Below are positions 22,192 through 29,316 of a stretch of 64,000 bases of DNA, piece by piece. Each line of letters begins with the position of its first letter. Positions within the stretch are counted from its first letter, which is position 1. The position numbers and the translations under genes are program-made. The stretch is from Dehalococcoidia bacterium (GTDB lineage: Bacteria > Chloroflexota > Dehalococcoidia > Tepidiformales > Tepidiformaceae). Below the pieces are notes generated by a model that worked only from the letters and a program-made list of their open reading frames with translations, was not told the DNA's origin and searched no databases. Location: positions 45,906 through 109,905 of the forward strand of contig VXLW01000029.1 of the NCBI GenBank assembly GCA_009841435.1. The letters run 5' to 3'.

Positions 22192-22259
22192 GATGCGGCC
22201 TCCAGGTGGCGATCGTTCCGATCGTCGCACCGTTGGGCCGCACACGCTCGCCGGAAGGC

Positions 22260-22772
22260 CTAGCCGCGGCCCAGCAACCCTCCCGCGTCCATCGCGAAGA
22301 TGCCCGCCATGTCGCGGTTGATGCGCAGTTGCAGGTAAGCCCGCAGCTTCTGGATCAGGTCCGGCGCCTGCTCCCAGCCCTCGCCGTCGAGCTTGTGCAG
22401 GTGCCCGAGCGCCTCTGTCAGGAGTTCGCTCAACTCGCCGTAGCTTTCGCTGATCGACGCGAACGCGGGCACCTCCGGGAACGCCGGCGCTCCCGCCGCT
22501 CGCTCGCCGATGGCCTGCAGCGCCGCTGCTGCCTCACCGTCGCGTGCGGCTGCCGCCGAGGCGGCCTCGCCCAGCACCCGCGACATGCGGTTGCACTCGT
22601 CCGCCATCCACTGCTGCTCGACCGGCAGACGCCGCTCAACCGAGATCAGCATCTGCTGGATCATCTGCACGGTGACCTTCGCGGCGTTCGTCTGCAGCTC
22701 CGGCATCACGTCACGGTCGAGGCTCTCGCGGATCAGCTCCAGGACCCGTGCCGAACTTGGATTCGTGAACAT
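22260..22772 (-). CDS. DUF6285-like protein, partner of the phosphotransferase
   Basis: A 170-residue helical protein. The opening 'SARVLELIRESLDRDVMPEL' and the following 'VTVQMIQQMLISVERRL' resemble DUF6285 proteins, which from memory are usually encoded next to an aminoglycoside-phosphotransferase-like gene of the acyl-CoA dehydrogenase-associated group. Here it starts only 4 bases after the phosphotransferase stop, behind a GGAGGAG Shine-Dalgarno. It has no catalytic motif I can see. A role as a subunit or modulator of the neighbouring kinase is inference from adjacency. Confidence 0.7.
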   Translation of the reverse strand: MFTNPSSARVLELIRESLDRDVMPELQTNAAKVTVQMIQQMLISVERRLPVEQQWMADECNRMSRVLGEAASAAAARDGEAAAALQAIGERAAGAPAFPEVPAFASISESYGELSELLTEALGHLHKLDGEGWEQAPDLIQKLRAYLQLRINRDMAGIFAMDAGGLLGRG

Positions 22773-22776
22773 GAAC

Positions 22777-23823
22777 CTACTCCTCCGCCTCGGGGTATCC
22801 GAGAATCATGCAATAGCCGGGCTGCGCGGAGACCAGCGGTTGCAGCATGTAGGTGCTGAGGAAATTCTTCGCTTCCCCGTCGAGCCCCCGCCGTACCGCG
22901 TCCAGAATCGGCGCCGCCAGCGCCGCCGACGAGAACACCTGGAAGAAGCCCACATCCTCTTCCGTCACGGGGATTCCGCTCAGCTTCGTGTAATGCTGCA
23001 GGAAGCCGCCGTCCGCCTTCACGCTCCCGGCGAGGTCGAAGCCCGTGATGCGGGAGAGCTGGTACAGCCAGCCGATGTCCTCGCGAGGGTCGCCCACGTG
23101 GGCCGCCTCCCAGTCGATCACACCCGTGATGCGGCCGTCCTCGTACAGGAAATTCGAGGGCTGGTAGTCCCCGTGGCACATCGACAGCGGGACTGGGTTC
23201 GGCAGCCGGTTCGGGAGACTCGCGTACATGTCAAAGAAAACCGGCAGCGGGTCGAAGGCGATCTGCTTGTAGCTCTCGACGAAGAACTCCATCGAAGTCG
23301 TCATGTACGACTCCCAGCTCGAGGCATCAATCCCTACCCTTCGCGCGTCGCGGAAGTCCCCTTCCGGGTCGAGGCTGTCGAGCGAGGTTGCGTGCAGCTC
23401 CGCGATTCGCTCACAGAAGTCAGTCGCCACCGCTTCCAACTCCTCCTCGTTGCCGGGTGCGAACAGGGGGGTCAGATCAGCGCTTCCCCGCAGTCGCTCG
23501 ATCACCATCGCCGGTCGATCAAGCGACTCTCCCTTCTCGTCGAGGAGGTAGGGGGTCGCTACCGGGATGTCGGTCCCCTCGCCCACCCGCTGGGTGATCT
23601 GGAACTCCAGGCGCCGGTCCGTCGGCAGGATGTCCTGGTCCGGGGGCGGGTCGCGCCGGATGATGAGCGGAAGCGTCTCCGTGCTCCCCCCGCTCTCGAC
23701 GATCGCGTCGGCGCTGTACGTCTCCTGCGAGTAGCCCCCCGCCAGTAGCTGGAAGTCCTCGATCCGCACCGACTCGGCGTCGGGGCGGTTCTGTTGAATG
23801 AATCGCTGAAGCTGAGCCTCCAT
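22777..23823 (-). CDS. Aminoglycoside-phosphotransferase-fold kinase (phosphotransferase family)
   Basis: A 348-residue protein of the APH/choline-kinase fold. The Brenner motif H217-G-D-Y-Q-P-S-N224 carries the catalytic Asp, and D237-W-E is the metal-binding Asp of the DFG-like position. Close relatives are often associated with acyl-CoA metabolism rather than drug resistance, and the DUF6285-like partner supports that reading. There is no sign that it is a resistance determinant. A GGAGGG Shine-Dalgarno lies 6 bases before the ATG, and a TAGACT hexamer about 20 bases further up could be its -10 element. Confidence 0.85.
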   Translation of the reverse strand: MEAQLQRFIQQNRPDAESVRIEDFQLLAGGYSQETYSADAIVESGGSTETLPLIIRRDPPPDQDILPTDRRLEFQITQRVGEGTDIPVATPYLLDEKGESLDRPAMVIERLRGSADLTPLFAPGNEEELEAVATDFCERIAELHATSLDSLDPEGDFRDARRVGIDASSWESYMTTSMEFFVESYKQIAFDPLPVFFDMYASLPNRLPNPVPLSMCHGDYQPSNFLYEDGRITGVIDWEAAHVGDPREDIGWLYQLSRITGFDLAGSVKADGGFLQHYTKLSGIPVTEEDVGFFQVFSSAALAAPILDAVRRGLDGEAKNFLSTYMLQPLVSAQPGYCMILGYPEAEE

Positions 23824-23868
23824 GGGGTACCCTCCGCCGCGGAAGTCTACGGCGGCGCTCCCTTTGGC

Positions 23869-25470
23869 TCAGCCGACGATTGCGAGTCCCTCGCCCCGCA
23901 GGTCGTGGGCGGCGGCGATGCCCCCTCCCGTCAGCACGGCCAGGCAGGCCCGCCCGGTCCACCCGTCCCACGCCGCCAGCGGCTCGAACGTGAGCCCCTC
24001 GGCCCGCAGGGCGTCCCCCAGACTGTCCGGTGTGCGCGACTCCGCGTAGAGCGAGCCGTCCGTGTCGAGCGCCCAGCGGGCCGCGTCGAGCGCGTCCTGC
24101 GGGTCGGCGCCCCGGCGCAGGACCGCGTCGAGCACCTGCACGTTCGTCTGCGGCTGCCGGTGCGCGCCCGGCGTCCCCCCGACCGCGATTAGCTCCCCGT
24201 CCCGGGCCCCCGATGCCTCACCCGCGAGCGGCAGGTCGGGGATCGACGTGACGAGGTAGTTGTGCAGGGTGTGCATGGGACGCTTCCCGCCTGCCAGCTC
24301 GTTCGGGTGCCCTTCCTCGAGGCTAAACCCCCGCATGCGGTTGTTGAACACGACCCCCGTGCTCGCCGACAGCACGCCGCTGCCCCAGGCCGAGAACACC
24401 GACTGGATCAGCGAGACGGCGTTCCCTTCCGCGTCGATGGCCAGCAGCGCCGTTGTGTCGCCGTCTCCCCCGCTCGCCGCGCCTGCTCGCGCGGGCGCCC
24501 CGCCCGCGCGCAGCTGCGCGACCGCGTCGAAGCCCGTGACGCGTGGGTCGCCCGCCTTCGCGTCGACAGCCGCGAACGCCTCCCGCAGCGCCTCGACCTG
24601 CGTCCCGATACCGCCTTCCGAGCGCGCGAGACGCCGCAGCGCCAGCATCGTCACAAGCCCTCGCGATGGCGGCGGCTGCGTGTGTACGAGCAAGCCCGCG
24701 AACTCCACCGAGAGCGGCTTCACCCACTCGGCCGGCGAGCGCCAGTCGTCCTGTGTGAACGCCGCCCCGAGCCCGTTCAGCGTGGCCAGGCACGCATCCG
24801 CGATGTCGCCTTCGTAGAACGCCGCCGGTCCGCCCTCCGCAAGCGCCCGGAGTGTGTCGGCGAGCTCCGGCTGGACGACGTGCTGACCCCCATCCCCGGC
24901 GACGTGCCCGAAGGTCTCCTTGAACGCCCCCGCCGGGTAGACGCGCTCCCTCCCCACCTGCACCGCCCGCGCCAGCGCCCGCGAGGCCGGAAACCCCTCC
25001 CGCGCGACCCGCTCGGCGTCCTCCAGCACCCGCGACCACGGGAGCTTCCCGTACCGCTCGTGCAGCGCGCCCCACCCTGCCACGCACCCCGGCACCGTCA
25101 CCGCCAGGGCGCCCGTGTCGGGGATGGCGCCCAGCTCCCGGTAGGCCGCCGCGTTCGCGCTGGCCGGCGCCGGTCCCGAGCTGTTCAGCGCTTCGACCGC
25201 GCCCGTGGAGGCGTCGTACACGGTCGCGAACGAGTCGCCGCCGAGGTGGCTCATGAACGGCTGCGCCACTGTGAGCACGGCCGCCATTGCGACGGCCGCG
25301 TCGGCGGCGCTGCCGCCGTCGTGCAGTGCCCGCTGCCCCGCCGCCGCCGCCAGCGGGTGGTCCGCGATGACGCACGTATTCGAGCCTCGCAGCGCCCCGC
25401 GCCGGGGGCCGTCGCCCCCCGCGACCCCTTCGACACCCTCGCGTCCACCGCCAGCGGGCTGGTCCGTCAT
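23869..25470 (-). CDS. Gamma-glutamyltransferase family Ntn hydrolase (YwrD type)
   Basis: A 533-residue self-processing N-terminal-nucleophile hydrolase. Processing should occur before T339 in 'GDTTALLAID', and the small-subunit body contains 'SLIQSVFSAWGSGV', 'FSLEEGHPNELAGGKRPMHT' and 'GGTPGAHRQPQ'. Classical GGTs have Thr-Thr-His at the cleavage site; here the His is Ala, and the downstream segments match the YwrD-like subgroup instead. No signal peptide is visible, so it is probably cytoplasmic, unlike the periplasmic glutathione-degrading GGT. An Asn/Ser patch binding gamma-glutamyl substrates cannot be assigned. GAGAGGAAG precedes the ATG. Peroxiredoxin lies 17 bases upstream on the same strand, so the two may be co-transcribed. 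Confidence 0.9.
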   Translation of the reverse strand: MTDQPAGGGREGVEGVAGGDGPRRGALRGSNTCVIADHPLAAAAGQRALHDGGSAADAAVAMAAVLTVAQPFMSHLGGDSFATVYDASTGAVEALNSSGPAPASANAAAYRELGAIPDTGALAVTVPGCVAGWGALHERYGKLPWSRVLEDAERVAREGFPASRALARAVQVGRERVYPAGAFKETFGHVAGDGGQHVVQPELADTLRALAEGGPAAFYEGDIADACLATLNGLGAAFTQDDWRSPAEWVKPLSVEFAGLLVHTQPPPSRGLVTMLALRRLARSEGGIGTQVEALREAFAAVDAKAGDPRVTGFDAVAQLRAGGAPARAGAASGGDGDTTALLAIDAEGNAVSLIQSVFSAWGSGVLSASTGVVFNNRMRGFSLEEGHPNELAGGKRPMHTLHNYLVTSIPDLPLAGEASGARDGELIAVGGTPGAHRQPQTNVQVLDAVLRRGADPQDALDAARWALDTDGSLYAESRTPDSLGDALRAEGLTFEPLAAWDGWTGRACLAVLTGGGIAAAHDLRGEGLAIVG

Positions 25471-25486
25471 GTGCTTCCTCTCCGGC

Positions 25487-25957
25487 CTATCCTTCCCGCA
25501 ACAGCTTCAGCACGGCGCCGGCGTTCCCGACTGCCCGTGCCCGCTTCCAGACCTTCGTCAGCACGCCGTCCGGCCCGATCACGAACGTCGAGCGCGTCAT
25601 GCCGATGCTCTTCCGCCCGTACAGGGTCTTCTCGCCCCACGAGCCGTACTCCGTCGAGACCTTCGCGTCCTCGTCCACCAGCAGCGGGAAGGGAAGGTCG
25701 TACTTGTCCCGGAACTTCGTGTGCGAGGCGGCGTCGTCCGTCGAGACACCCAGCACGATCGCTCCCTCGGCCCCGATGTCCTCGTGGTTGTCGCGGAAGC
25801 CGCAGGCCTGCTTGGTGCAGCCCGGCGTGTTGTCGCGCGGGTAGAAGTAGAGCACCACCGTCTTCCCGCGGTAATCCTGCAGGCGGTGGGTCTTGCCGTC
25901 CTGGTCCTGCAACTCGAAGTCCGGGGCTGTGTCGCCCGCTTCCAACGTGATCGGCAT
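25487..25957 (-). CDS. bcp: Thioredoxin-dependent peroxiredoxin, Bcp/PrxQ type
   Basis: A 156-residue peroxidase that reduces hydrogen peroxide and organic peroxides with thioredoxin. The peroxidatic C47 and the resolving C52 are in 'YPRDNTPGCTKQACGFRD', the atypical 2-Cys PrxQ arrangement with both cysteines on one helix. The length and the 'SIGMTRSTFVIGPDG' strand are typical. It has a strong AGGAGGAA Shine-Dalgarno. It sits between a PPOX flavoprotein and the GGT-family gene on one strand. Confidence 0.96.
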   Translation of the reverse strand: MPITLEAGDTAPDFELQDQDGKTHRLQDYRGKTVVLYFYPRDNTPGCTKQACGFRDNHEDIGAEGAIVLGVSTDDAASHTKFRDKYDLPFPLLVDEDAKVSTEYGSWGEKTLYGRKSIGMTRSTFVIGPDGVLTKVWKRARAVGNAGAVLKLLREG

Positions 25958-25980
25958 TGGTTCCTCCTGTTGCCGCTTGC

Positions 25981-26388
25981 CTAGCGAATCACGCCCGAGA
26001 CGCGCTCCGCGTGGATCCGCAGGATCACCCGCCGCTGCGCCTCCAGCCAGGCGGACAGGTCCTCAGGCTCGGTGAAGCCGGACCCCTTGATGTTCTCGAA
26101 GACGAGGTGCGTGGCGTGCTCCAGCCCCTCGCGCTCGATCTCGCACCGTCCCTCGACCGTCACGAAGTTGAAGGGCGCCGCGTCGTTGAATACCGTGATG
26201 GTCACGCGGGGGTCGTTCTCCAGTGTCTTCACCTTCAGCGTGGGCGCGGTCGTGCTCACGACCAGGGTGTCGCCCTCGCGAGCGTACGCCACCACCGAGC
26301 TGCTCGGCTGCCCGCTCTTCCGCACCGTCGTGATGACGGCCCAGCGGTTCTCGCTCACGAACCGGTCGAAAGCCTCTGTCCCGATCAT
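25981..26388 (-). CDS. PPOX-class flavin/F420-dependent oxidoreductase
   Basis: A 135-residue split-barrel protein of the pyridoxamine-phosphate-oxidase-like fold that binds FMN or the deazaflavin F420. 'WAVITTVRKSGQPSSSVVAY' is the first barrel strand pair, and 'TLKVKTLENDPRVTITVFN' is the cofactor phosphate-binding region typical of the TIGR03618 type F420 group. The substrate is unknown. AGAAGGAGG lies 7 bases before the ATG. It is divergent from the thioredoxin-fusion gene across about 120 bases. Confidence 0.85.
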   Translation of the reverse strand: MIGTEAFDRFVSENRWAVITTVRKSGQPSSSVVAYAREGDTLVVSTTAPTLKVKTLENDPRVTITVFNDAAPFNFVTVEGRCEIEREGLEHATHLVFENIKGSGFTEPEDLSAWLEAQRRVILRIHAERVSGVIR

Positions 26389-26475
26389 CCGCGCCTCCTT
26401 CTGTCCGGCATGGCTGCCGGCTGGCCCCTATTCTCGCCAACCGGGCGGCGGCGGTCACGCGGCCGGCTGCCGCCC

Positions 26476-26481
26476 TACAAT
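26476..26481 (+). promoter_or_regulatory. Putative -10 element (TACAAT)
   Basis: TACAAT lies 27 bases before the ATG of the thioredoxin-fusion gene. A start about 7 bases downstream would give a 20-base leader that holds the GGAGA Shine-Dalgarno just upstream of the ATG. Confidence 0.45.
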
Positions 26482-26508
26482 GACGCCCACCTCAGCACCG
26501 GAGACCCC

Positions 26509-28077
26509 ATGTCCGAGCTTCCGGCCTTCACCCTCACCGACGGCGACGGGCGCGAACGCGCCTTCCCCTCCGGCCGCCCCTCCCTTCTCGCCTTCGTCAA
26601 GGAGGACTGCCCCACCTGCGGTCTCTCCATGCCCCTCATCCAGGCCGCCCATGAGGCCTTCGGCGATGCCGTCGACGTCCTCGCCATCGGCCAGGAAGCC
26701 GAGGGCAACGCCGTTCTCGTCGACCGCCACGCCCTCACCGCCCCCATGCTCGACGACAGCGCTCTGCACACCTCCTACGCCTACGACCTCGACACCGTCC
26801 CCACCCTCATCCTCACCGGCCCCGACGGCGCTGAGCAGAAGCGCTTCATCGGCTTTGGCCGCGAGGACTGGCAGGACCTCTTCGGCGACCTCGCCGCTAT
26901 CGCAGGCGTTGACGCCCCCGACCCGGGCTGGGACGAGTACCCCGACTCCCGCCCCGGTTGCGGCTCCCGATCGGTCGAGCCCGGCATCGCCGAGCGGCTC
27001 GCCGCCGAGGCCGAGGGGAGCCCCCTCCGCGCCCGCCGCATCGACATCGGCGCCGGCGACGACCTCCACGAGTTCCTGTACGACCAGGGCCTCACCGACG
27101 GCCTCCCCGTTGTCCCGCCCACCCCCGAGCGCGTCATGCGCATGCTCGAAGGCACTACCCGCGACGCCCAGGACCTCGTCGCCGTCGTCCCCCCGAACAT
27201 GGCCCCGGCGACCGTCGAGAAGGTCGCCATCAACGCCGTCATGGCCGGCTGCAAGCCCGAGTACCTGCCCGTCGTCATCACCGCCATCGAGGCTTGTGTC
27301 ACCGAGGAGTTCAACGCCCACGGCGTCTGGGCCACCACCATGGGCGCGGCCCCCGCGATTGTCGTCAACGGACCCATCCGCCATCACATCGGCATGAACA
27401 TGCAGCTCGGCGCCCTCGGCCAGGGAACCCGCGCCAACGCCTCCATCGGACGCGCCGTGCGACTTGTGATGCGCAACGTCGGCGGAGCGAAACCGGGCGG
27501 CACTGAGCGTTCCACCCTCGGCACCCCCATGAAGTACACCCTCTCCTTCGCCGAGTGGGAGGAGCGTAGCCCCTGGGAGCCGATGCACGTCGAAAAGGGC
27601 TTCGACGCCGAAGACAGCGTCGTCACCGTCTTCCCCGCCACCAGCGGACCCCAGCTCATGGTCGACCAGACCGCCCGCACCGCCCGCGCGCTCACGGGCA
27701 TCCTCGGCCTCACGATGGCCGCGGTCGGAAATCCCCGCACCCCCACGGGTCATGTCCTCTTCGTCGTCTGTCCCGAGCACGCCGACACCATCTGGCGCGA
27801 CCGCTGGAGCAAGCAGCAGGTTCGCGACTACATCCTCGAAGTCACGAGCATGCCGCTCCGCGACCGCCTCGCCACCCCCGATGCGAGCGGCATCGAACCC
27901 TCACAGTTCGGCCCCGACGGCCCCACCGAGGAGCAGCTCGACAAGCTCTACTCGAAGTTCCGCGCGCCCGAGTTCATCCACATGGTCGTGGCCGGGAGCG
28001 AAGCCGGGAAGTTCTCCGCCGTTCTTGGCGGCTGGGCCAGCTCACCCGTCAGCCGCAAAATCGAAAACATCCCGTAA
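26509..28077 (+). CDS. Thioredoxin-fold domain fused to an uncharacterised 'DGLPVVPPT' domain
   Basis: A 522-residue two-domain protein. Residues 1 to about 130 are a thioredoxin/peroxiredoxin-like fold with a CPTC pair in 'VKEDCPTCGLSMP' and the cis-Pro strand 'DLDTVPTLILTG'. From about residue 185 there is a second domain opening 'GLTDGLPVVPPTPERVMRML'. It has conserved-looking patches such as 'AINAVMAGCKPEYLPVVITA', 'GAAPAIVVNGPIRH' and 'ANASIGRAVRLVMRNVGG'. I have a recollection of that domain as a stand-alone protein near UGSC-motif proteins in other bacteria, but cannot confirm it. There is no signal peptide, so a cytoplasmic enzyme is likely. The ATG is chosen for its GGAGA and domain start. 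Confidence 0.75.
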   Translation: MSELPAFTLTDGDGRERAFPSGRPSLLAFVKEDCPTCGLSMPLIQAAHEAFGDAVDVLAIGQEAEGNAVLVDRHALTAPMLDDSALHTSYAYDLDTVPTLILTGPDGAEQKRFIGFGREDWQDLFGDLAAIAGVDAPDPGWDEYPDSRPGCGSRSVEPGIAERLAAEAEGSPLRARRIDIGAGDDLHEFLYDQGLTDGLPVVPPTPERVMRMLEGTTRDAQDLVAVVPPNMAPATVEKVAINAVMAGCKPEYLPVVITAIEACVTEEFNAHGVWATTMGAAPAIVVNGPIRHHIGMNMQLGALGQGTRANASIGRAVRLVMRNVGGAKPGGTERSTLGTPMKYTLSFAEWEERSPWEPMHVEKGFDAEDSVVTVFPATSGPQLMVDQTARTARALTGILGLTMAAVGNPRTPTGHVLFVVCPEHADTIWRDRWSKQQVRDYILEVTSMPLRDRLATPDASGIEPSQFGPDGPTEEQLDKLYSKFRAPEFIHMVVAGSEAGKFSAVLGGWASSPVSRKIENIP

Positions 28078-28166
28078 CGAATGCGGCCGTTTTCTACTGG
28101 CGCCTTCGGGATCCGCCGCCTACGCTGGATCTGCGGGTCGGAGAACGGCCCCGGAGAGGTGCTGCA

Positions 28167-28406
28167 ATGAGTGGTGCGATTGGCCCCGGCAGCGAAGGCA
28201 TGAACCTGGAGCACATCAAGACGTGCGTCCGTTGCGGTCTCCGCTACGACTGGCGCCGGTCCTCCAGCGATTCGCTCAAGATGACCTACTGCAGCCACCT
28301 CTGCGAAGCGGGTGACCTCGGCTTCACCCTCGAGGCGCTCCTGCATGCGCAGCCGCCGACCTCCACCGAGGCTGAGGCCTCAGAACCCGAGACCGCCGCA
28401 ATCTAG
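28167..28406 (+). CDS. Small zinc-ribbon-like hypothetical protein
   Basis: A 79-residue protein with a C-x2-C pair in 'TCVRCGLRYDWRR' and a second C-x3-C pair in 'MTYCSHLCEAGD', the spacing of a small zinc ribbon. The C-terminus is Glu/Ala/Thr-rich and probably disordered. A GAGGTG Shine-Dalgarno sits about 5 bases before the ATG, and a TACGCT hexamer at 28121-28126 may be its -10. It follows the thioredoxin-fusion gene by 89 bases. I do not recognise a family; nucleic-acid or protein contacts are possible. Confidence 0.6.
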   Translation: MSGAIGPGSEGMNLEHIKTCVRCGLRYDWRRSSSDSLKMTYCSHLCEAGDLGFTLEALLHAQPPTSTEAEASEPETAAI

Positions 28407-28424
28407 CCGCGACCCCCGCTGTGT

Positions 28425-29258
28425 CTACGTGACCAGCGGCGTGTCCTCCCGGTTCGCCCACTCGTACATCGAGCCGTCGTACACGCGCACGTCGTCGTAG
28501 CCCAGCAGCGCCAGGGCGAAGGCCGAGTGCGCCGCCCGGATGCCCCCCTGGCAGTACGTGATCGTGCGTGCCCCCGGCGCCACCCCCGCATCCTCCAGTA
28601 GCCGCTGCATCTCTTCGGCCGGCAGAAAGCGGCGCGTATCCGAGCGCTCGACCAGGTCCGTCCACTCCAGGTGCCGCGCCCCCGGCACATGGCCGACCCG
28701 CTTGTTCCCCCGCGAGTTCGAACCGTCCCACTCCCCGTCGCTGCGAACGTCGAGCACTGTGCACGAGTCCGAGTCGTGTTCCGCGATCAGGTCCTCCGCA
28801 CTTGCGTGCAGCGCCGGAACCGTGCGCGACTCGAACGTGCGCTTCTCCGGCCTCGTGGCGTGGAACGTGACCGGACGCCCCTCCGTCAGCCAGCGATGCC
28901 ACCCCCCGTTTAGCACCTTCGCCTTCGTGTGCCCGTAGTAGTTCAGCACCCACCAGAGCCGCGCCGCCACCAGCGCGTTGTTGTCGTCGTAGGTCACGAC
29001 GGTCGTGTCCGCGTCGATCCCGAGGCTCCCCATGAGCGCGGCGAAGTCGTCGGGCGGCATCACGAACATGCCCGCGCCGCCCTCTCGCTCGCCCTGCTCC
29101 TTGATGTAGTAGTGAACGGGCAGGTGGACCGCCCCCGGGATGTGGGCGCGGCGGTACGCCTCCAGCGTCGCGCAGTCGATGATGCGCACCTTCGGGTCGT
29201 CCGCGTGTTCCACGAGCCAGTCGGGCTCGGCGAGCAGCTCCGGTCGGGCGTACGGCAT
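28425..29258 (-). CDS. Sulfurtransferase, tandem-rhodanese type
   Basis: A 277-residue enzyme with two rhodanese domains. The N-terminal one (about residues 10-130) is inactive, with 'TYDDNN' at the loop that would hold the cysteine. The C-terminal one has catalytic C236 in 'YCQGGIRAA'. The family includes thiosulfate:cyanide and 3-mercaptopyruvate sulfurtransferases; the active loop CQGGIR is closer to the thiosulfate type. There is no signal peptide. CGAGGAG lies 8 bases before the ATG. Alone in its transcription unit. Confidence 0.92.
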   Translation of the reverse strand: MPYARPELLAEPDWLVEHADDPKVRIIDCATLEAYRRAHIPGAVHLPVHYYIKEQGEREGGAGMFVMPPDDFAALMGSLGIDADTTVVTYDDNNALVAARLWWVLNYYGHTKAKVLNGGWHRWLTEGRPVTFHATRPEKRTFESRTVPALHASAEDLIAEHDSDSCTVLDVRSDGEWDGSNSRGNKRVGHVPGARHLEWTDLVERSDTRRFLPAEEMQRLLEDAGVAPGARTITYCQGGIRAAHSAFALALLGYDDVRVYDGSMYEWANREDTPLVT

Positions 29259-29316
29259 CGCTCACTCCTCGTGCTTCGAAGGTCCCGCAGAGGATAGGCC
29301 GGGCGACACCGCCCCG

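Noticed and set aside
22777..23823. Aminoglycoside-resistance kinase
   Set aside because: The fold is APH-like, but the subgroup and its DUF6285-like partner point to a metabolic role; no resistance gene context.
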